In this document: piece after piece, positions 50,437 to 59,676 of the stretch
How the letters are laid out: each line of letters opens with the position of its first letter
How positions within the stretch are numbered: position 1 is the first letter of the stretch
NCBI GenBank assembly: GCA_963778385.1
Contig: CAVZUA010000032.1
Span: 62,001 to 126,000 of the forward strand
Direction: 5' to 3'
Source: DATARH01 sp963778385
GTDB lineage: Bacteria; Pseudomonadota; Alphaproteobacteria; ATCC43930; CGMCC-115725
Length of the DNA stretch: 64,000 bases
The notes under the pieces: model-generated
The model's database searches: none
Told to the model about the DNA's origin: nothing
The model's input: the letters and a program-made list of their open reading frames with translations, nothing else
Translations under genes and position numbers: made by a program

Positions 50437-51744
50437 CTATCCGCCCTTGAACATATCGGCGGCGATCTCGTCGCGGACGGTGTCGAGGTCGAGGCCGTGG
50501 GCGGCGATCAGGTCGCTGGTGTCGGCGATGATCTGATCGATGTCGCCCATTAGCTTCAGGCGCTTGTAGAGGTCGGGAATGTGGAGGCCCATCGCCTCGC
50601 CGATCAGCTCCATGAAGTTCAGCAGCTCGAAGCTGACCTGCGGCTGGTAGGTGATCAGGTCGCGGTGGCAGGCGTGGAAGATCGAGGCGAAGGTGGTGAC
50701 GCCGGCCGCCGCCGCGGCGGCGAATTCGCGCTGGCGCAGCTCCTCCTTGAAGCGCGGCAGCACCGCGAGGTGGCTCGCCTGGGTGCTGAGGATCGGCACG
50801 TCGAGCTCGACGAGTTCAAGGCCGGGGATCGCACGCAGCAGGGCCTTGATCGCGACCATGATGCTTGGCACCGCCGAGCGCTCCTGCAACGCGACGCGCT
50901 TCTCGACGTGGTTGACGAACAGGGGCCGCAGATCGTCGAGCCGCTCGGCGAACAGCTCGACCAGCGGCGCGATCTCGAACGGGAGGGTGCCGTAGGTCGC
51001 CTCGTAGGCGGGTAGCGCCACCTCGCCGATCTGGATAAAGCAGCTCGGGCACCACGACACGACCTTTGACGCGCCGGGGCGCGCCAGCCGCTCGATCGCG
51101 TTGAAGCCGACGCGGCCGGCGGTCTTGGCATCGCCGCGCTTGAATTGCTGGATGCCGCAGCAGGCCGCGGTGCCGCCTATGACCTCGTAATTGACGCCGA
51201 GCGCGTCGAGCACTTCGAGGGTCAATAGCGCGATATGCGGCGTCTTGATGACGTTGCAGCCGGTGTAGAAGACGACATCCGGCGTCTCGTATTCCTCGGC
51301 GGCGCGGATTTTCGGTGCGACCCGCTCCAGCACCTCGGGCGAAAGCTGGAGGCGCGAGATGGTGCGGGTGCTGCGGCCCATGGTGTTGAAATATTGCTGG
51401 GCGCCACGCCGGACCTCGGCCTCGCCCTTGTGCAAATTCATGGCGGCGATGCGCGCCATGTTGACCATAAAGCGCGGGTTGACCCCGTAATCGCAGGCCG
51501 GGATGCATTTGCCGCTGTTGGTGCAGACCTGCGCCCAGCGCTCGGCGTCGGGGGTGCCGTTGCCGCCGGCGAGCAGGTCGATGACGCCCTCCGCGATCGC
51601 GCCGCCATTGGCCGGGTCGAGCCCCGCCGGCTCGACCATCGGACAGGCCTCGACGCATTTGCCGCAGCGCGTGCAGGCGTCGATCGTCGCATCGATCCGC
51701 GCCTTCACCGCCTCCATGAACCCGCCGCCGCCGTCCGCCATCAT
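50437..51744 (-). CDS. Iron-sulfur protein with 4Fe-4S and CCG domains (HdrD/GlpC-like)
   Basis: A 435-residue redox protein. The first ferredoxin-like motif is complete: CTRCGKCVEACP (Cys24, 27, 30, 34). The second, CTNSGKCIPACD, has Ser77 where the second Cys should be. The CCG part has YTGCN, TAACCGIQQFKRGD and WCPSCF. Such subunits pass electrons between a dehydrogenase and quinone or another carrier. No flavin partner lies next to it, so its partner is unknown. Start ATG 51744 follows GGAGAG. Confidence 0.85.
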   Translation of the reverse strand: MMADGGGGFMEAVKARIDATIDACTRCGKCVEACPMVEPAGLDPANGGAIAEGVIDLLAGGNGTPDAERWAQVCTNSGKCIPACDYGVNPRFMVNMARIAAMNLHKGEAEVRRGAQQYFNTMGRSTRTISRLQLSPEVLERVAPKIRAAEEYETPDVVFYTGCNVIKTPHIALLTLEVLDALGVNYEVIGGTAACCGIQQFKRGDAKTAGRVGFNAIERLARPGASKVVSWCPSCFIQIGEVALPAYEATYGTLPFEIAPLVELFAERLDDLRPLFVNHVEKRVALQERSAVPSIMVAIKALLRAIPGLELVELDVPILSTQASHLAVLPRFKEELRQREFAAAAAAGVTTFASIFHACHRDLITYQPQVSFELLNFMELIGEAMGLHIPDLYKRLKLMGDIDQIIADTSDLIAAHGLDLDTVRDEIAADMFKGG

Positions 51745-51798
51745 TCGCTCTCCGCTACGCCACCAAAAGGTAACGCAGTTCAAACGTGTCCCCAAATC

Positions 51799-51940
51799 GT
51801 CATTCCGGGGCATCGCGCAGCGATGAACCCGGAACCTATGAACACAGACCGAGCGGTCTGATCCGCGGCCTCCGTGCGTCTTTGTCGAAGTCGGTGTTCA
51901 TGGGTTCCGGGTTCGCTGCGATGCAGCGCCCCGGAATGAC
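51799..51940. repeat. 142-bp palindromic element, copy 3 (family C)
   Basis: GTCATTCCGGGGCATCGCGC at the left and GCAGCGCCCCGGAATGAC at the right, with the shared inner arms AACCCGGAACC(C/T)ATGAACAC. Same length as the other two copies. It lies between the divergent Fe-S and SMP-30 genes, so here it is close to promoters rather than terminators. Confidence 0.9.
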
Positions 51941-52003
51941 GAGGAGGGCTTGACCCCCCGCCGTCGGGATGGCCGGATAGGCGCAACAGAGCGGAGGAAA
52001 GCC

Positions 52004-52918
52004 ATGCCCGAGAAGCGCATCGAACGCCTCGACCCGGCGCTCGACCGGATTATCGACACCTCTGAGACGATCCACGACCTCGCTGACGGGTTCGGCGGCG
52101 ATCAGGGGCCGGCCGAGGGGCCGCTGTGGTGGAAGGAGAGCGGCTACCTCCTGTTCAGCGACATCCACAACAACAAGCGGATGAAATACGACCCCGGCAG
52201 CAAGGACGCGTCGCTGTTTCTCGATGGCACCAACCGCGCCAACGGGCTGACCCGCGACCTGCAAGGCCGGCTGATCGCTTGCGAGCATGACAGCCGCCGG
52301 GTCACCCGGCTCGAGCGCGACGGCAGCCTGACGGTGATCTGCAACAGCTTCCAGGGCCGTCAGCTCAACCGGCCAAACGATGTCGTTGTCAAGTCGGACG
52401 GCTGCATCTATTTCACCGACCCGTGGACGAGCCCCAACGCGCCGCAGCAATGGGACCTGACCTTTTCCGGCGTCTACCGGCTGACCCCTGATCTCGGCAC
52501 GCTGTCGCTGCTGGTCGAGGACTTCGCGCTGCCCAACGGGCTCGCCTTCTCACCCGACGAGTCGGTGCTCTACGTCAACGACACGCGGCGCGGGCATATC
52601 CGGGCGTTCGACATGATGCCGAGCGGCATGCTGGCCAGGGCCAGCGACCGGGTCTTTGTCGATCTGCGCGGAACGGAGCCGGGCGTACCGGACGGGATGA
52701 AGGTCGATGTCGAGGGTAATGTCTATTGCGGCGGCGCCGGCGGCATCTGGGTCATGGACAAGACCGGGAAGAAACTCGGCCGCATCGTCCACGGCGCGAC
52801 GGCGACGACCAACATCGCCTTTGGCGGCGACGACTGGAAGACGCTGTATTTCACCAGCCGCAACCATCTCGGCATGACCAAGGTGAAAATCCCCGGCATT
52901 CCGGTACCGGTGAAGTAG
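52004..52918 (+). CDS. SMP-30/gluconolactonase-family protein
   Basis: A 304-residue six-bladed beta-propeller lactonase. Metal ligands are expected in GPAEGPLWW (Glu), LNRPNDVVV (Asn) and LAFSPDESVLYVND (Asn/Asp); all are present. It hydrolyses sugar or aromatic lactones in related proteins. No signal peptide. ATG 52004 follows GGAGGAAAG. The deoxyribosyltransferase gene starts five bases after its stop, so the two are co-transcribed. Confidence 0.92.
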   Translation: MPEKRIERLDPALDRIIDTSETIHDLADGFGGDQGPAEGPLWWKESGYLLFSDIHNNKRMKYDPGSKDASLFLDGTNRANGLTRDLQGRLIACEHDSRRVTRLERDGSLTVICNSFQGRQLNRPNDVVVKSDGCIYFTDPWTSPNAPQQWDLTFSGVYRLTPDLGTLSLLVEDFALPNGLAFSPDESVLYVNDTRRGHIRAFDMMPSGMLARASDRVFVDLRGTEPGVPDGMKVDVEGNVYCGGAGGIWVMDKTGKKLGRIVHGATATTNIAFGGDDWKTLYFTSRNHLGMTKVKIPGIPVPVK

Positions 52919-52923
52919 CGCGT

Positions 52924-53415
52924 GTGAAGCTGTACCTGGCCAGCCCGCTCGGCTTTTCGGAGGCGGGCAGGGCGTTTCACGATGGCGTCCTGGTCCCGCT
53001 GCTGCGCGGGCTCGGCCATGAGGTGCTCGACCCCTGGAGGTTGACCGACACCGCGAAGATCGAGGCTGTCGCCGCGATGCCCTACGGCGTCGAGAAACGC
53101 GATGCGTGGCGGCGGCTCAACGCCGAGATCGGCCGCAACAACAAGGACGCGATCGACCACGCCGACGCCGTCTTGGCGGTGCTCGATGGAGTCGACGTGG
53201 ATAGCGGCACCGCCGCCGAGATCGGCTATGCCTGTGCCCGCGGCAAGCCGATCCTCGGCTATCGCGGCGATTTTCGCCTTGCCGCCGAGAACGAGGGCGG
53301 GCGGGTCAATCTCCAGGTCGAATTCTTCATCCGTGACAGCGGCGGAGACATTGTGCCGCGCATCGATGACCTCGCGGAGGCGTTGACGCGGATAGCCGGG
53401 ATCGGCCAGAGATAA
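52924..53415 (+). CDS. Nucleoside 2-deoxyribosyltransferase family protein
   Basis: A 163-residue protein. It begins VKLYLASPLGFSEAGRAFHD, continues with NNKDAIDHADAVLAVLDG and ends its core with DSGTAAEIGYACARGKPILGY, the family's substrate and catalytic-Glu region (GTAAEIG). It would exchange or remove bases from deoxynucleosides. Start GTG 52924 is in frame directly after the SMP-30 stop. A nucleotide-pool cleaning role is likely but not shown. Confidence 0.85.
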   Translation: MKLYLASPLGFSEAGRAFHDGVLVPLLRGLGHEVLDPWRLTDTAKIEAVAAMPYGVEKRDAWRRLNAEIGRNNKDAIDHADAVLAVLDGVDVDSGTAAEIGYACARGKPILGYRGDFRLAAENEGGRVNLQVEFFIRDSGGDIVPRIDDLAEALTRIAGIGQR

Positions 53416-53542
53416 ATCCGTCGCAAAGAAATTCCGGCCGGCCCCGGTCGTAACCACCTCGAAACGAGTTTCTGCGAAGCCTAACCGGCTCGGACCCGAG
53501 AGAGGGTGATCTTGCGGCCCGGCGCAAGGCGACAGGAAAGGG

Positions 53543-54418
53543 TTGTCCCAGGTGTTTAAGCATATCGCTGCCATTGTCTTTTCCGCATGTCTCTACGCCG
53601 GACAGGCGCTGGCCGCGGACCAGGCCGAGATGCGGTCGAGCATTCCCTATGGTCCCGACCCGGCGCAGCAGCTCGACCTCTGCCTGCCGGCGACGAAGCA
53701 GGGCGCGCCCCGCCCCGGCGTCGTGATGATCCATGGCGGCTATTGGACGATGGGCGACAAGGGCGCCTACGCGGGGCTGTGCAAGGGAGCGGCGGAGCAG
53801 GGCATCGTCGCCGTCTCGATCAACTACCGCCTGGCGAACGACAACCCGCAGAACCGCTGGCCGGCGCAAATCGTCGACGCGCAGCTCGCGGTGCGCTGGT
53901 TGCGTGCCCATGCGCGGGAGTTCGATGTCGATCCGGCGCGGATCTGTGCGCTCGGCGACTCGGCCGGGGCGCATCTCTCGGTGTTTCTCGCCGCGCTCGA
54001 CCACACCCTGCCGGGGGATTACGCGAAGCAGATACCCGGCGTGTCGTCGAACATCGCCTGCGCCGTCGACAATTTCGGCCCCACCGACCTCAGCGCCGAT
54101 ACTTATTGGCCGCCCGACAAGCAGCTCTTCGGCAATCAAGACCGCACCCAGGTCAAGGACCAGGAGCATCAGGCCTCGCCGATCTTTATCGTCGGCCCGA
54201 AAACCGCACCGATCATGATCGCCCATGGGCGCGACGACAAAGCGGTCAATATCGACCAGTCGACGCAACTGACCGACCGCCTCAAGAGCCAGCACGTGCC
54301 GGTGCGCATGATCACCCTGAAGGGCGGCCACGAGTTCGAGGGGCTGCCGCAGAAGGAGATGGTCGACGTCCTCCAGCAGGAGCTCGAGTTCATCAAGAGC
54401 GCGCGTCCGCGCAGCTAG
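53543..54418 (+). CDS. Exported alpha/beta-hydrolase (esterase)
   Basis: A 291-residue hydrolase with a signal peptide (SQVFKHIAAIVFSACLYAGQ, cut after ALA-A). The oxyanion motif is HGGYWTMGD, the nucleophile motif GDSAGAH, the acid probably in HGRDDKAV and the His in KGGHEFEG. This matches the BD-FAE/esterase group. It acts in the periplasm or outside. The start is TTG 53543 behind AGGAAAG; GTG 53552 is an alternative. Confidence 0.88.
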   Translation: MSQVFKHIAAIVFSACLYAGQALAADQAEMRSSIPYGPDPAQQLDLCLPATKQGAPRPGVVMIHGGYWTMGDKGAYAGLCKGAAEQGIVAVSINYRLANDNPQNRWPAQIVDAQLAVRWLRAHAREFDVDPARICALGDSAGAHLSVFLAALDHTLPGDYAKQIPGVSSNIACAVDNFGPTDLSADTYWPPDKQLFGNQDRTQVKDQEHQASPIFIVGPKTAPIMIAHGRDDKAVNIDQSTQLTDRLKSQHVPVRMITLKGGHEFEGLPQKEMVDVLQQELEFIKSARPRS

Positions 54419-54562
54419 TCCGATGTGTCCGGACAACTCGGACCATCGATTGGCGAGCATGCCCCGGTGATCCGCCGATGCGTCCCGCCGTCTGGTGTCT
54501 TGCCGCCTTGGACCGCGCTCCGGCGCGCCGGATCGCGCCATCGGCTCGGCCGGGGCGTTCGG

Positions 54563-55057
54563 ATGATGATCTTCGGCTTGGTGCTGAGCGCTCCATTCGG
54601 CGCCGGAGTCGCAGGAGAACGACCAGCCGACAAAACCCTCTGGCTGTCGCTGCCGTTCAGCGCGCGCTCGCTCAATGACCAGATATCGAGGGTCATGAAA
54701 TGGAACATTTATTTTGGCAAGGACGGCACGGCCTATATGACCGATGACGGCACGGGACCCGAGCAGGGTGCCGTCGTGCCTCCCAATGTCGACAGCGTGA
54801 CCCGCAACAGGATCAAGGACGGCAAGCCCTACACGCTGCAAATGAACGGCCCACTGGCCGAATTTCACGTCCGCTATCTGCTCCGCGACGCGACGGCGAA
54901 CATCGCCATCGGCATTGACCTCAACATTACCGAGGCGGGGTGCACGGTGCTCCGCAGCCAGTTCGTGATGGAGCCGCCGCCGGGCCGGCCGCCGATCACC
55001 ACCGCGTCAGGCCCGGCGACCTGCCAGCTCCTGCCGGGCAGACATCTCAGCCGGTGA
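54563..55057 (+). CDS. Exported protein of unknown function
   Basis: A 164-residue protein with a likely signal peptide (MMIFGLVLSAPFGAGVAG). The mature part has SLPFSARSLNDQISRVMKWN, then YFGKDGTAYMTDDGTG, and two cysteines late (EAGCTVLRSQ, ATCQLLPG) that could pair. No family recognised. The frame is open upstream to 54425, but that part is Arg/Pro-rich and unlikely to be coding. ATG 54566 is equally possible as start. Confidence 0.6.
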   Translation: MMIFGLVLSAPFGAGVAGERPADKTLWLSLPFSARSLNDQISRVMKWNIYFGKDGTAYMTDDGTGPEQGAVVPPNVDSVTRNRIKDGKPYTLQMNGPLAEFHVRYLLRDATANIAIGIDLNITEAGCTVLRSQFVMEPPPGRPPITTASGPATCQLLPGRHLSR

Positions 55058-55070
55058 GGGGCCGGGACAG

Positions 55071-55580
55071 CTAGCAGCTCCCGCGGCCAAATCCGCGCCG
55101 CAGGGCGGCGTAGGCGCCGGTCTCGGTCGTCGCGCCCCAAAAGCAGCCGTATTTCGGGTCGTTGCGCAGTTCTTTGTCGGCGAAGGCCAATTGCGTATGC
55201 AGCTGCGGACAACCGTCGGTGTGGGCGAACTCGTGCAGTTGGCGCAGTCGGGTGCCGCCCCATTGATAGGTGTAGCGAAGATCCGCGGGACCTACCGCGC
55301 AGGGGCGGAACCCGCTCTCGGCGCGGGCATGATCCACCAGCGCCGCGACCTGGAAGTCGCGATAGCCGCGGGCGCTGAACCAATTGACGATTTCCGCGCG
55401 GGCCTCGTCAGGGCTCGGCGGCGTCAGGCTCAGCGGCGGGGGCGGGGGCGGCGCGGGCGCTGGATGAAAGGCTGTTTCGAGCGGCGGCGGGGCAGCGAAA
55501 TCGAGCACTGAACACGCCGACATCGACAACATGACGGAGAGCCACGCCGCGGACGCGGCGCAGTTTCGAACCCGGCGCAT
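55071..55580 (-). CDS. Lipoprotein with phage-tail-lysozyme-like domain
   Basis: A 169-residue protein with a lipoprotein-type leader ending SMSAC (Cys23), a Pro-rich stretch (APAPPPPPPLSLTPP), then a domain VNWFSARGYRDFQVAALVDH followed by ARAESGFRPCAVGP and YQWGGTRLRQLHEFA. The ESGF segment, with its Glu, resembles the catalytic helix of phage-tail lysozymes and muramidases. It may act on peptidoglycan from the periplasmic face. Identification is by motif only. It is convergent with the gene before it. Confidence 0.6.
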   Translation of the reverse strand: MRRVRNCAASAAWLSVMLSMSACSVLDFAAPPPLETAFHPAPAPPPPPPLSLTPPSPDEARAEIVNWFSARGYRDFQVAALVDHARAESGFRPCAVGPADLRYTYQWGGTRLRQLHEFAHTDGCPQLHTQLAFADKELRNDPKYGCFWGATTETGAYAALRRGFGRGSC

Positions 55581-55808
55581 CAAGATAAGGTAGAGCACGA
55601 CGTGCTCTGCCGCAATCATATGGCGCCACGGGTGGCCGGCCGGCGAGCGACCCCGGCAGCAGCAACAAGATAAATGGGCAAGCAGCCTCGTTCTGCCTCA
55701 TTCATAGGCGTTCGCGCCGGATGACCCGCATTGTCCGCGCCGTGGCCGGGTCGCATCGCTTGGCGCGCGAATTGCTCTGCGGTCAGCAGACCAAACCGCG
55801 AGACCGCC

Positions 55809-56471
55809 ATGCCAAACATCGCGGCTGAACCCTATGTCTTTGAACTGCAGCCGACCCGCTGTGCGCTGGTCATCATCGACATGCAGCGCGACTTCCTCGA
55901 GCCGGGCGGTTTCGGGGCGATGCTGGGCAACGACGTGACGATGCTGCGCCGGGCGATTGAGCCGACCGGCCGGGTGCTCGCGGCGGCGCGCGCCGCCGGC
56001 ATGCTGGTCATCCACACCCGCGAGGGCCACCGACCGGACCTTGCCGATCTCCCGGCGGCAAAATTGCAGCGCGGGCGGCTCGACACCCGGATCGGCGACC
56101 GCGGACCGATGGGCCGCATCCTGGTCCGCGGCGAACCCGGCCACGACATCATCCCCGAACTGGCCCCGGCGGCCGGCGAGCCGGTCGTCGACAAGCCGGG
56201 CAAGGGCGCGTTCTACGCCACCGATCTCGAAGCGATGCTGCGCAACCGCGGCATCGACCAGCTTGTCGTGTGCGGGGTCACCACCGAGGTCTGCGTCAAC
56301 ACCACGGTGCGCGAGGCCAACGACCGCGGCTTCGATTGCCTGGTGCTTGACGATTGCGTCGCCTCGTATTTCCCGGCGTTCCACAAGGCCGGCATCGACA
56401 TGATCAAGGCGCAGGGCGGGATTTTCGGCTGGGTCGCGCCGTCGTCGACGCTGCTCGCCGCGCTCGGTTGA
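55809..56471 (+). CDS. biuH: Biuret amidohydrolase-like cysteine hydrolase (isochorismatase fold)
   Basis: A 220-residue enzyme. Triad residues are Asp24 (IIDMQRDF), Lys132 (DKPGKGAFYATDLE) and Cys162 (VTTEVCVNTT). The HTREGHRPDLADLP segment and the GRILVRGEPGHDIIPEL segment closely match what I recall of rhizobial BiuH, which cuts biuret to allophanate and ammonia. The neighbouring carboxybiuret- and allophanate-type amidases support this over other isochorismatase-like enzymes such as RutB. It is the first gene of the operon; the permease starts 16 bases after it. Confidence 0.85.
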   Translation: MPNIAAEPYVFELQPTRCALVIIDMQRDFLEPGGFGAMLGNDVTMLRRAIEPTGRVLAAARAAGMLVIHTREGHRPDLADLPAAKLQRGRLDTRIGDRGPMGRILVRGEPGHDIIPELAPAAGEPVVDKPGKGAFYATDLEAMLRNRGIDQLVVCGVTTEVCVNTTVREANDRGFDCLVLDDCVASYFPAFHKAGIDMIKAQGGIFGWVAPSSTLLAALG

Positions 56472-56487
56472 AGAGGAGGAATCTTTA

Positions 56488-58071
56488 ATGGCCGCAGGGA
56501 CGATGACGAGCCGGGGTGGCCCAGCCTGGTGGGTCGACGGCGATTGGAACGGGTTTTTCGGCCTGTTCACCAATGTCGCCCTCAACGTGATCGTGTTGAC
56601 CGGGCTGTGCCTCGGCGTGGTCAAGATGCCGGACGACATCGTCTTCGGCCGGGTCTTGCCGGCACTCGGCATCGCCCTGCCGATCGGCAATCTGTTCTAC
56701 GCCTGGCTCGCCTACCAGCTCGCGAAGAAGGAGGGCCGCGGCGATGTGACGGCGCTGCCCTACGGCCCGAGCGTGCCGCACATGTTCATCTGCGTCTTTC
56801 TGGTCATGCTGCCGACCTACCTGAAGACGAACGACGCGATCCTGGCCTGGCAAGCCGGGCTCGCCTGGGCCTTTATCATCGGCTGCATCATCCTGCTCGG
56901 CGCCTTTGTCGGTCCGACGCTGCGCAAATACACGCCGCGCGCCGCAATGCTCGGCGCGCTCGCCGGCATCGCGATCGCCTTCATCTCGATGCGCCCGGCA
57001 TTCCTCTCGTGGCAGGTTCCGTGGCTGGCCTTTATCTCGCTGGCTATCATCCTGATCAGTTGGACCGCGGGGGTACGCCTGCCCGGGGGCGTGCCCGGCG
57101 GGTTGGCGGCGGTGCTCGTCGGCACCATCCTCGCCTGGCTCGCCACCGCCACCGGCGTCAGCGCGGTCATGGACCCGCACGCGGTCGGCGTCGCGCTGTC
57201 GAAATTCGGGTTCCACCCGCCGATCCCGTCGCTCGACTTCATGAAGGGGCTCGGTGATATCGGGCCGCTGCTGGTCGTGGCGGTGCCGCTCGGCATCTAT
57301 AACTTCACCGAGGGCATGAACAACGTCGAGAGTGCCGGCGCGGCGGGCGACCAGTTCGACCTGCGCAAGGTGCTGCTCGCCGACGGCATCGGCGCGCTGG
57401 CCGGCGCGCTGCTGGGCTCGCCGTTTCCGCCGGCGGTTTATATCGGCCACCCGGGCTGGAAGGCGGTCGGCGGCCGCATCGGCTATTCGCTGGCCACCGG
57501 CGTCGTCGTGGCACTGGTGTGTTTTCTCGGGCTGACGGCGCTGTTGCTTGCAGTCGTGCCGCTCGTCTCGATCCTGCCGATCCTGCTCTATATCGGGCTG
57601 GTGATCGGCGCCCAGGCGTTTGAAACGACGCCGCCCCGGCACGCGCCGGCGGTGATTTTGGCGATGCTGCCCAACATCGCCTCATGGGCGCAGAACCAAG
57701 TCGACGGCGCGTTGGCCGCGGCCGGCACCTCGGCGGTGCAGGTCGGGTTCGACAAGCTCGCCGGCCACGGCGTCATCTATCATGGGCTCGAACTGTTCGG
57801 CGGCGGGGGCACGCTGACCGGGCTGATGCTTGGCGCGACGGCGGCCTTTATCATCGACCGCGCCTTCGAGAAGGCGGCGATCTTTGCGGTGGGCGCCGCG
57901 GTGCTGGCGTTTTTCGGCGTGATCAACGGCACCGCGCTGGGCATCGGAAACTCGGCGACGGTGGCGCTCGGCTACGCGCTGGTGGGGCTGATCTGCATCG
58001 GCATGCGCTATTATTCGGCGCCCGCACCGATTGTCGAAGAAGCGCTGTTGCACGATGCCGCCGATGACTGA
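56488..58071 (+). CDS. NCS2-like permease
   Basis: A 527-residue membrane protein with 12-14 hydrophobic segments and the layout of nucleobase/xanthine-uracil (NCS2) carriers. GDVTALPYGPSVPHMFICVF and NFTEGMNNVESAGAAGDQFD are candidate substrate-site regions. Its place between biuH and atzGE suggests uptake of biuret, cyanurate or a related ureide; this is inference. ATG 56488 follows GAGGAGGA. The last codons overlap the next start (ATGACTGA). Confidence 0.85.
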   Translation: MAAGTMTSRGGPAWWVDGDWNGFFGLFTNVALNVIVLTGLCLGVVKMPDDIVFGRVLPALGIALPIGNLFYAWLAYQLAKKEGRGDVTALPYGPSVPHMFICVFLVMLPTYLKTNDAILAWQAGLAWAFIIGCIILLGAFVGPTLRKYTPRAAMLGALAGIAIAFISMRPAFLSWQVPWLAFISLAIILISWTAGVRLPGGVPGGLAAVLVGTILAWLATATGVSAVMDPHAVGVALSKFGFHPPIPSLDFMKGLGDIGPLLVVAVPLGIYNFTEGMNNVESAGAAGDQFDLRKVLLADGIGALAGALLGSPFPPAVYIGHPGWKAVGGRIGYSLATGVVVALVCFLGLTALLLAVVPLVSILPILLYIGLVIGAQAFETTPPRHAPAVILAMLPNIASWAQNQVDGALAAAGTSAVQVGFDKLAGHGVIYHGLELFGGGGTLTGLMLGATAAFIIDRAFEKAAIFAVGAAVLAFFGVINGTALGIGNSATVALGYALVGLICIGMRYYSAPAPIVEEALLHDAADD

Positions 58072-59657
58072 CCGCGACGCGATGAGCGAGGATGACGAGC
58101 TTGACGCCCTGATAGCCGCGGGGGCGCGCCTGCTCGGCATCCCGGTTCGGCCGGAATGGCAGGAGGCAATCCGGCTGCATCTGGCGATTTCGCTCGGGCA
58201 TGGCCGCGCCGTCGCCGGTTTTCCCCTGCCCGACGAGGCCGAACTCGGCGCCGGTGTTCCAGGCATGAAAGGGCCGTTCGCCACCGCCGGCGAAATCGCC
58301 GCCGCGGTCGCGGGGCGCCGGCAGAGTGCCGCGGCGACGATTGCCGCGACGCTCGCCGATATCGATGCCGGGAATCCACGGCTCAACGCTTTCACCGCGG
58401 TGACCGCCGAGCGCGCCCGGACGACGGCCGCCGCGCTCGACGCTGCGCTGGCCGCCGGCGCGCCTGTCGGGCCGCTGGCCGGGGTGCCATTCGCGGTCAA
58501 GAACCTGATCGACATCGCCGGGTTGCCGAACTCTTGCGGGCTCGCGGATCAATCGCGATCGGCCGCCGGCGGCCGCCGACGCGACATTGATAACGCGGCC
58601 GGAAGCGGCCGGCGCCATCCTGGTCGGCGCGTTGAACATGGGCGAATACGCCTATGACTTCACCGGCGAGAACTGTCACGACGGGCCGTCGCGCAACCCG
58701 CACGACCCATCGCGCATGACCGGCGGCTCGTCGGGAGGTTCCGGCGGCGCGGTGGCGGGTGGACTGGTGCCGATCGCGCTCGGCTCGGACACCAACGGCT
58801 CGATCCGCGTGCCAAGCTCGTTCTGCGGCGTGTTCGGGCTCAAGCCGACCTATGGCCGGCTGTCGCGCGCCGGCAGTTTTCCGTTTGTGTCGAGCCTCGA
58901 TCATCTCGGACCGCTTGCGCGTTCGGTCGGCGACCTCGCGCTCGCCTATGACGCGATGCAGGGCCACGACCCGGCCGATCCGGTCTGCGCCGAGCGACCC
59001 GCCGAGCCGGTGGGCGGGCTGCTGGATACCGGCATCGCCGGCTTGCGGATCGCCAAAGCCGGCGGCTATTTCCGCGTCGGCGCCGCGCCCGAGGCGCTGT
59101 CGGCGTTGGACACCGTCGCCGCAGCCCTCGGCGTCGAACCGGAGATCGAAATTCCCGAGGCGCAGCGGGCGCGCTCCGCCGCCTACGTCATCGCCACCGC
59201 CGAGGGGGCGGCCTTGCATCTCGACCGGTTGCGCCATCGGCCGCAGGATTTTGATCCGGAGGTGCGCGACCGGCTGATCGCCGGCGCGCTCGTTCCGGGC
59301 TCGCTGGTCGTGCAGGCGCAGAAATTTCGCCGTTGGTACCGCGAACAGATGTTGCGGCTGTTCGAGCGGGTCGACGCAATCCTCGCGCCGGCGACGCCGT
59401 TCGTGGCGCCGCTGATCGGCCAGAAGACGATGACGCTGAACGGCCAGGAAACGCTGCTGCGCCCCAATATCGGTATCTATACGCAACCGTTCTCTTTTAT
59501 CGGCGTGCCGGTGGCGGCGGTGCCGTTGCAAACCGCGCTTGGTCTGCCGATCGGCGTCCAGATCATCGCCGCGCCGTGGCGCGAGGACATCGTGCTGCGC
59601 GTCGCGCGTCATCTCGAAGCAGCCGGGGTCGCCCAGGCGCCACAGCCGCCGGAATGA
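58064..59657 (+). pseudogene. atzE: AtzG-AtzE fusion: carboxybiuret hydrolase (amidase-signature), frameshifted
   Basis: One frame joins an AtzG/DUF4089 subunit (ELDALIAAGARLLGIPVRPE to FPLPDEAEL) directly to AtzE (GPFATAGEIAAAVAGRR on, with AGVPFAVKNLIDIAGLP carrying the catalytic Lys). At 58529-58530 one extra A breaks the frame. Removing it gives LPTLAGSRINRDRPPAAADA and continues without a break to GGSSGGSGGA (catalytic Ser) and on to 59657. AtzE removes ammonia from 1-carboxybiuret, and AtzG normally is a separate ~70-residue partner. The junction holds ATG 58265 followed by A (ATGA), as in coupled genes. Start ATG 58064, or 58082. Sequencing error or decay cannot be told apart. Confidence 0.88.
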
Positions 59658-59676
59658 GCGGGCGGTTCCAAGCGGC

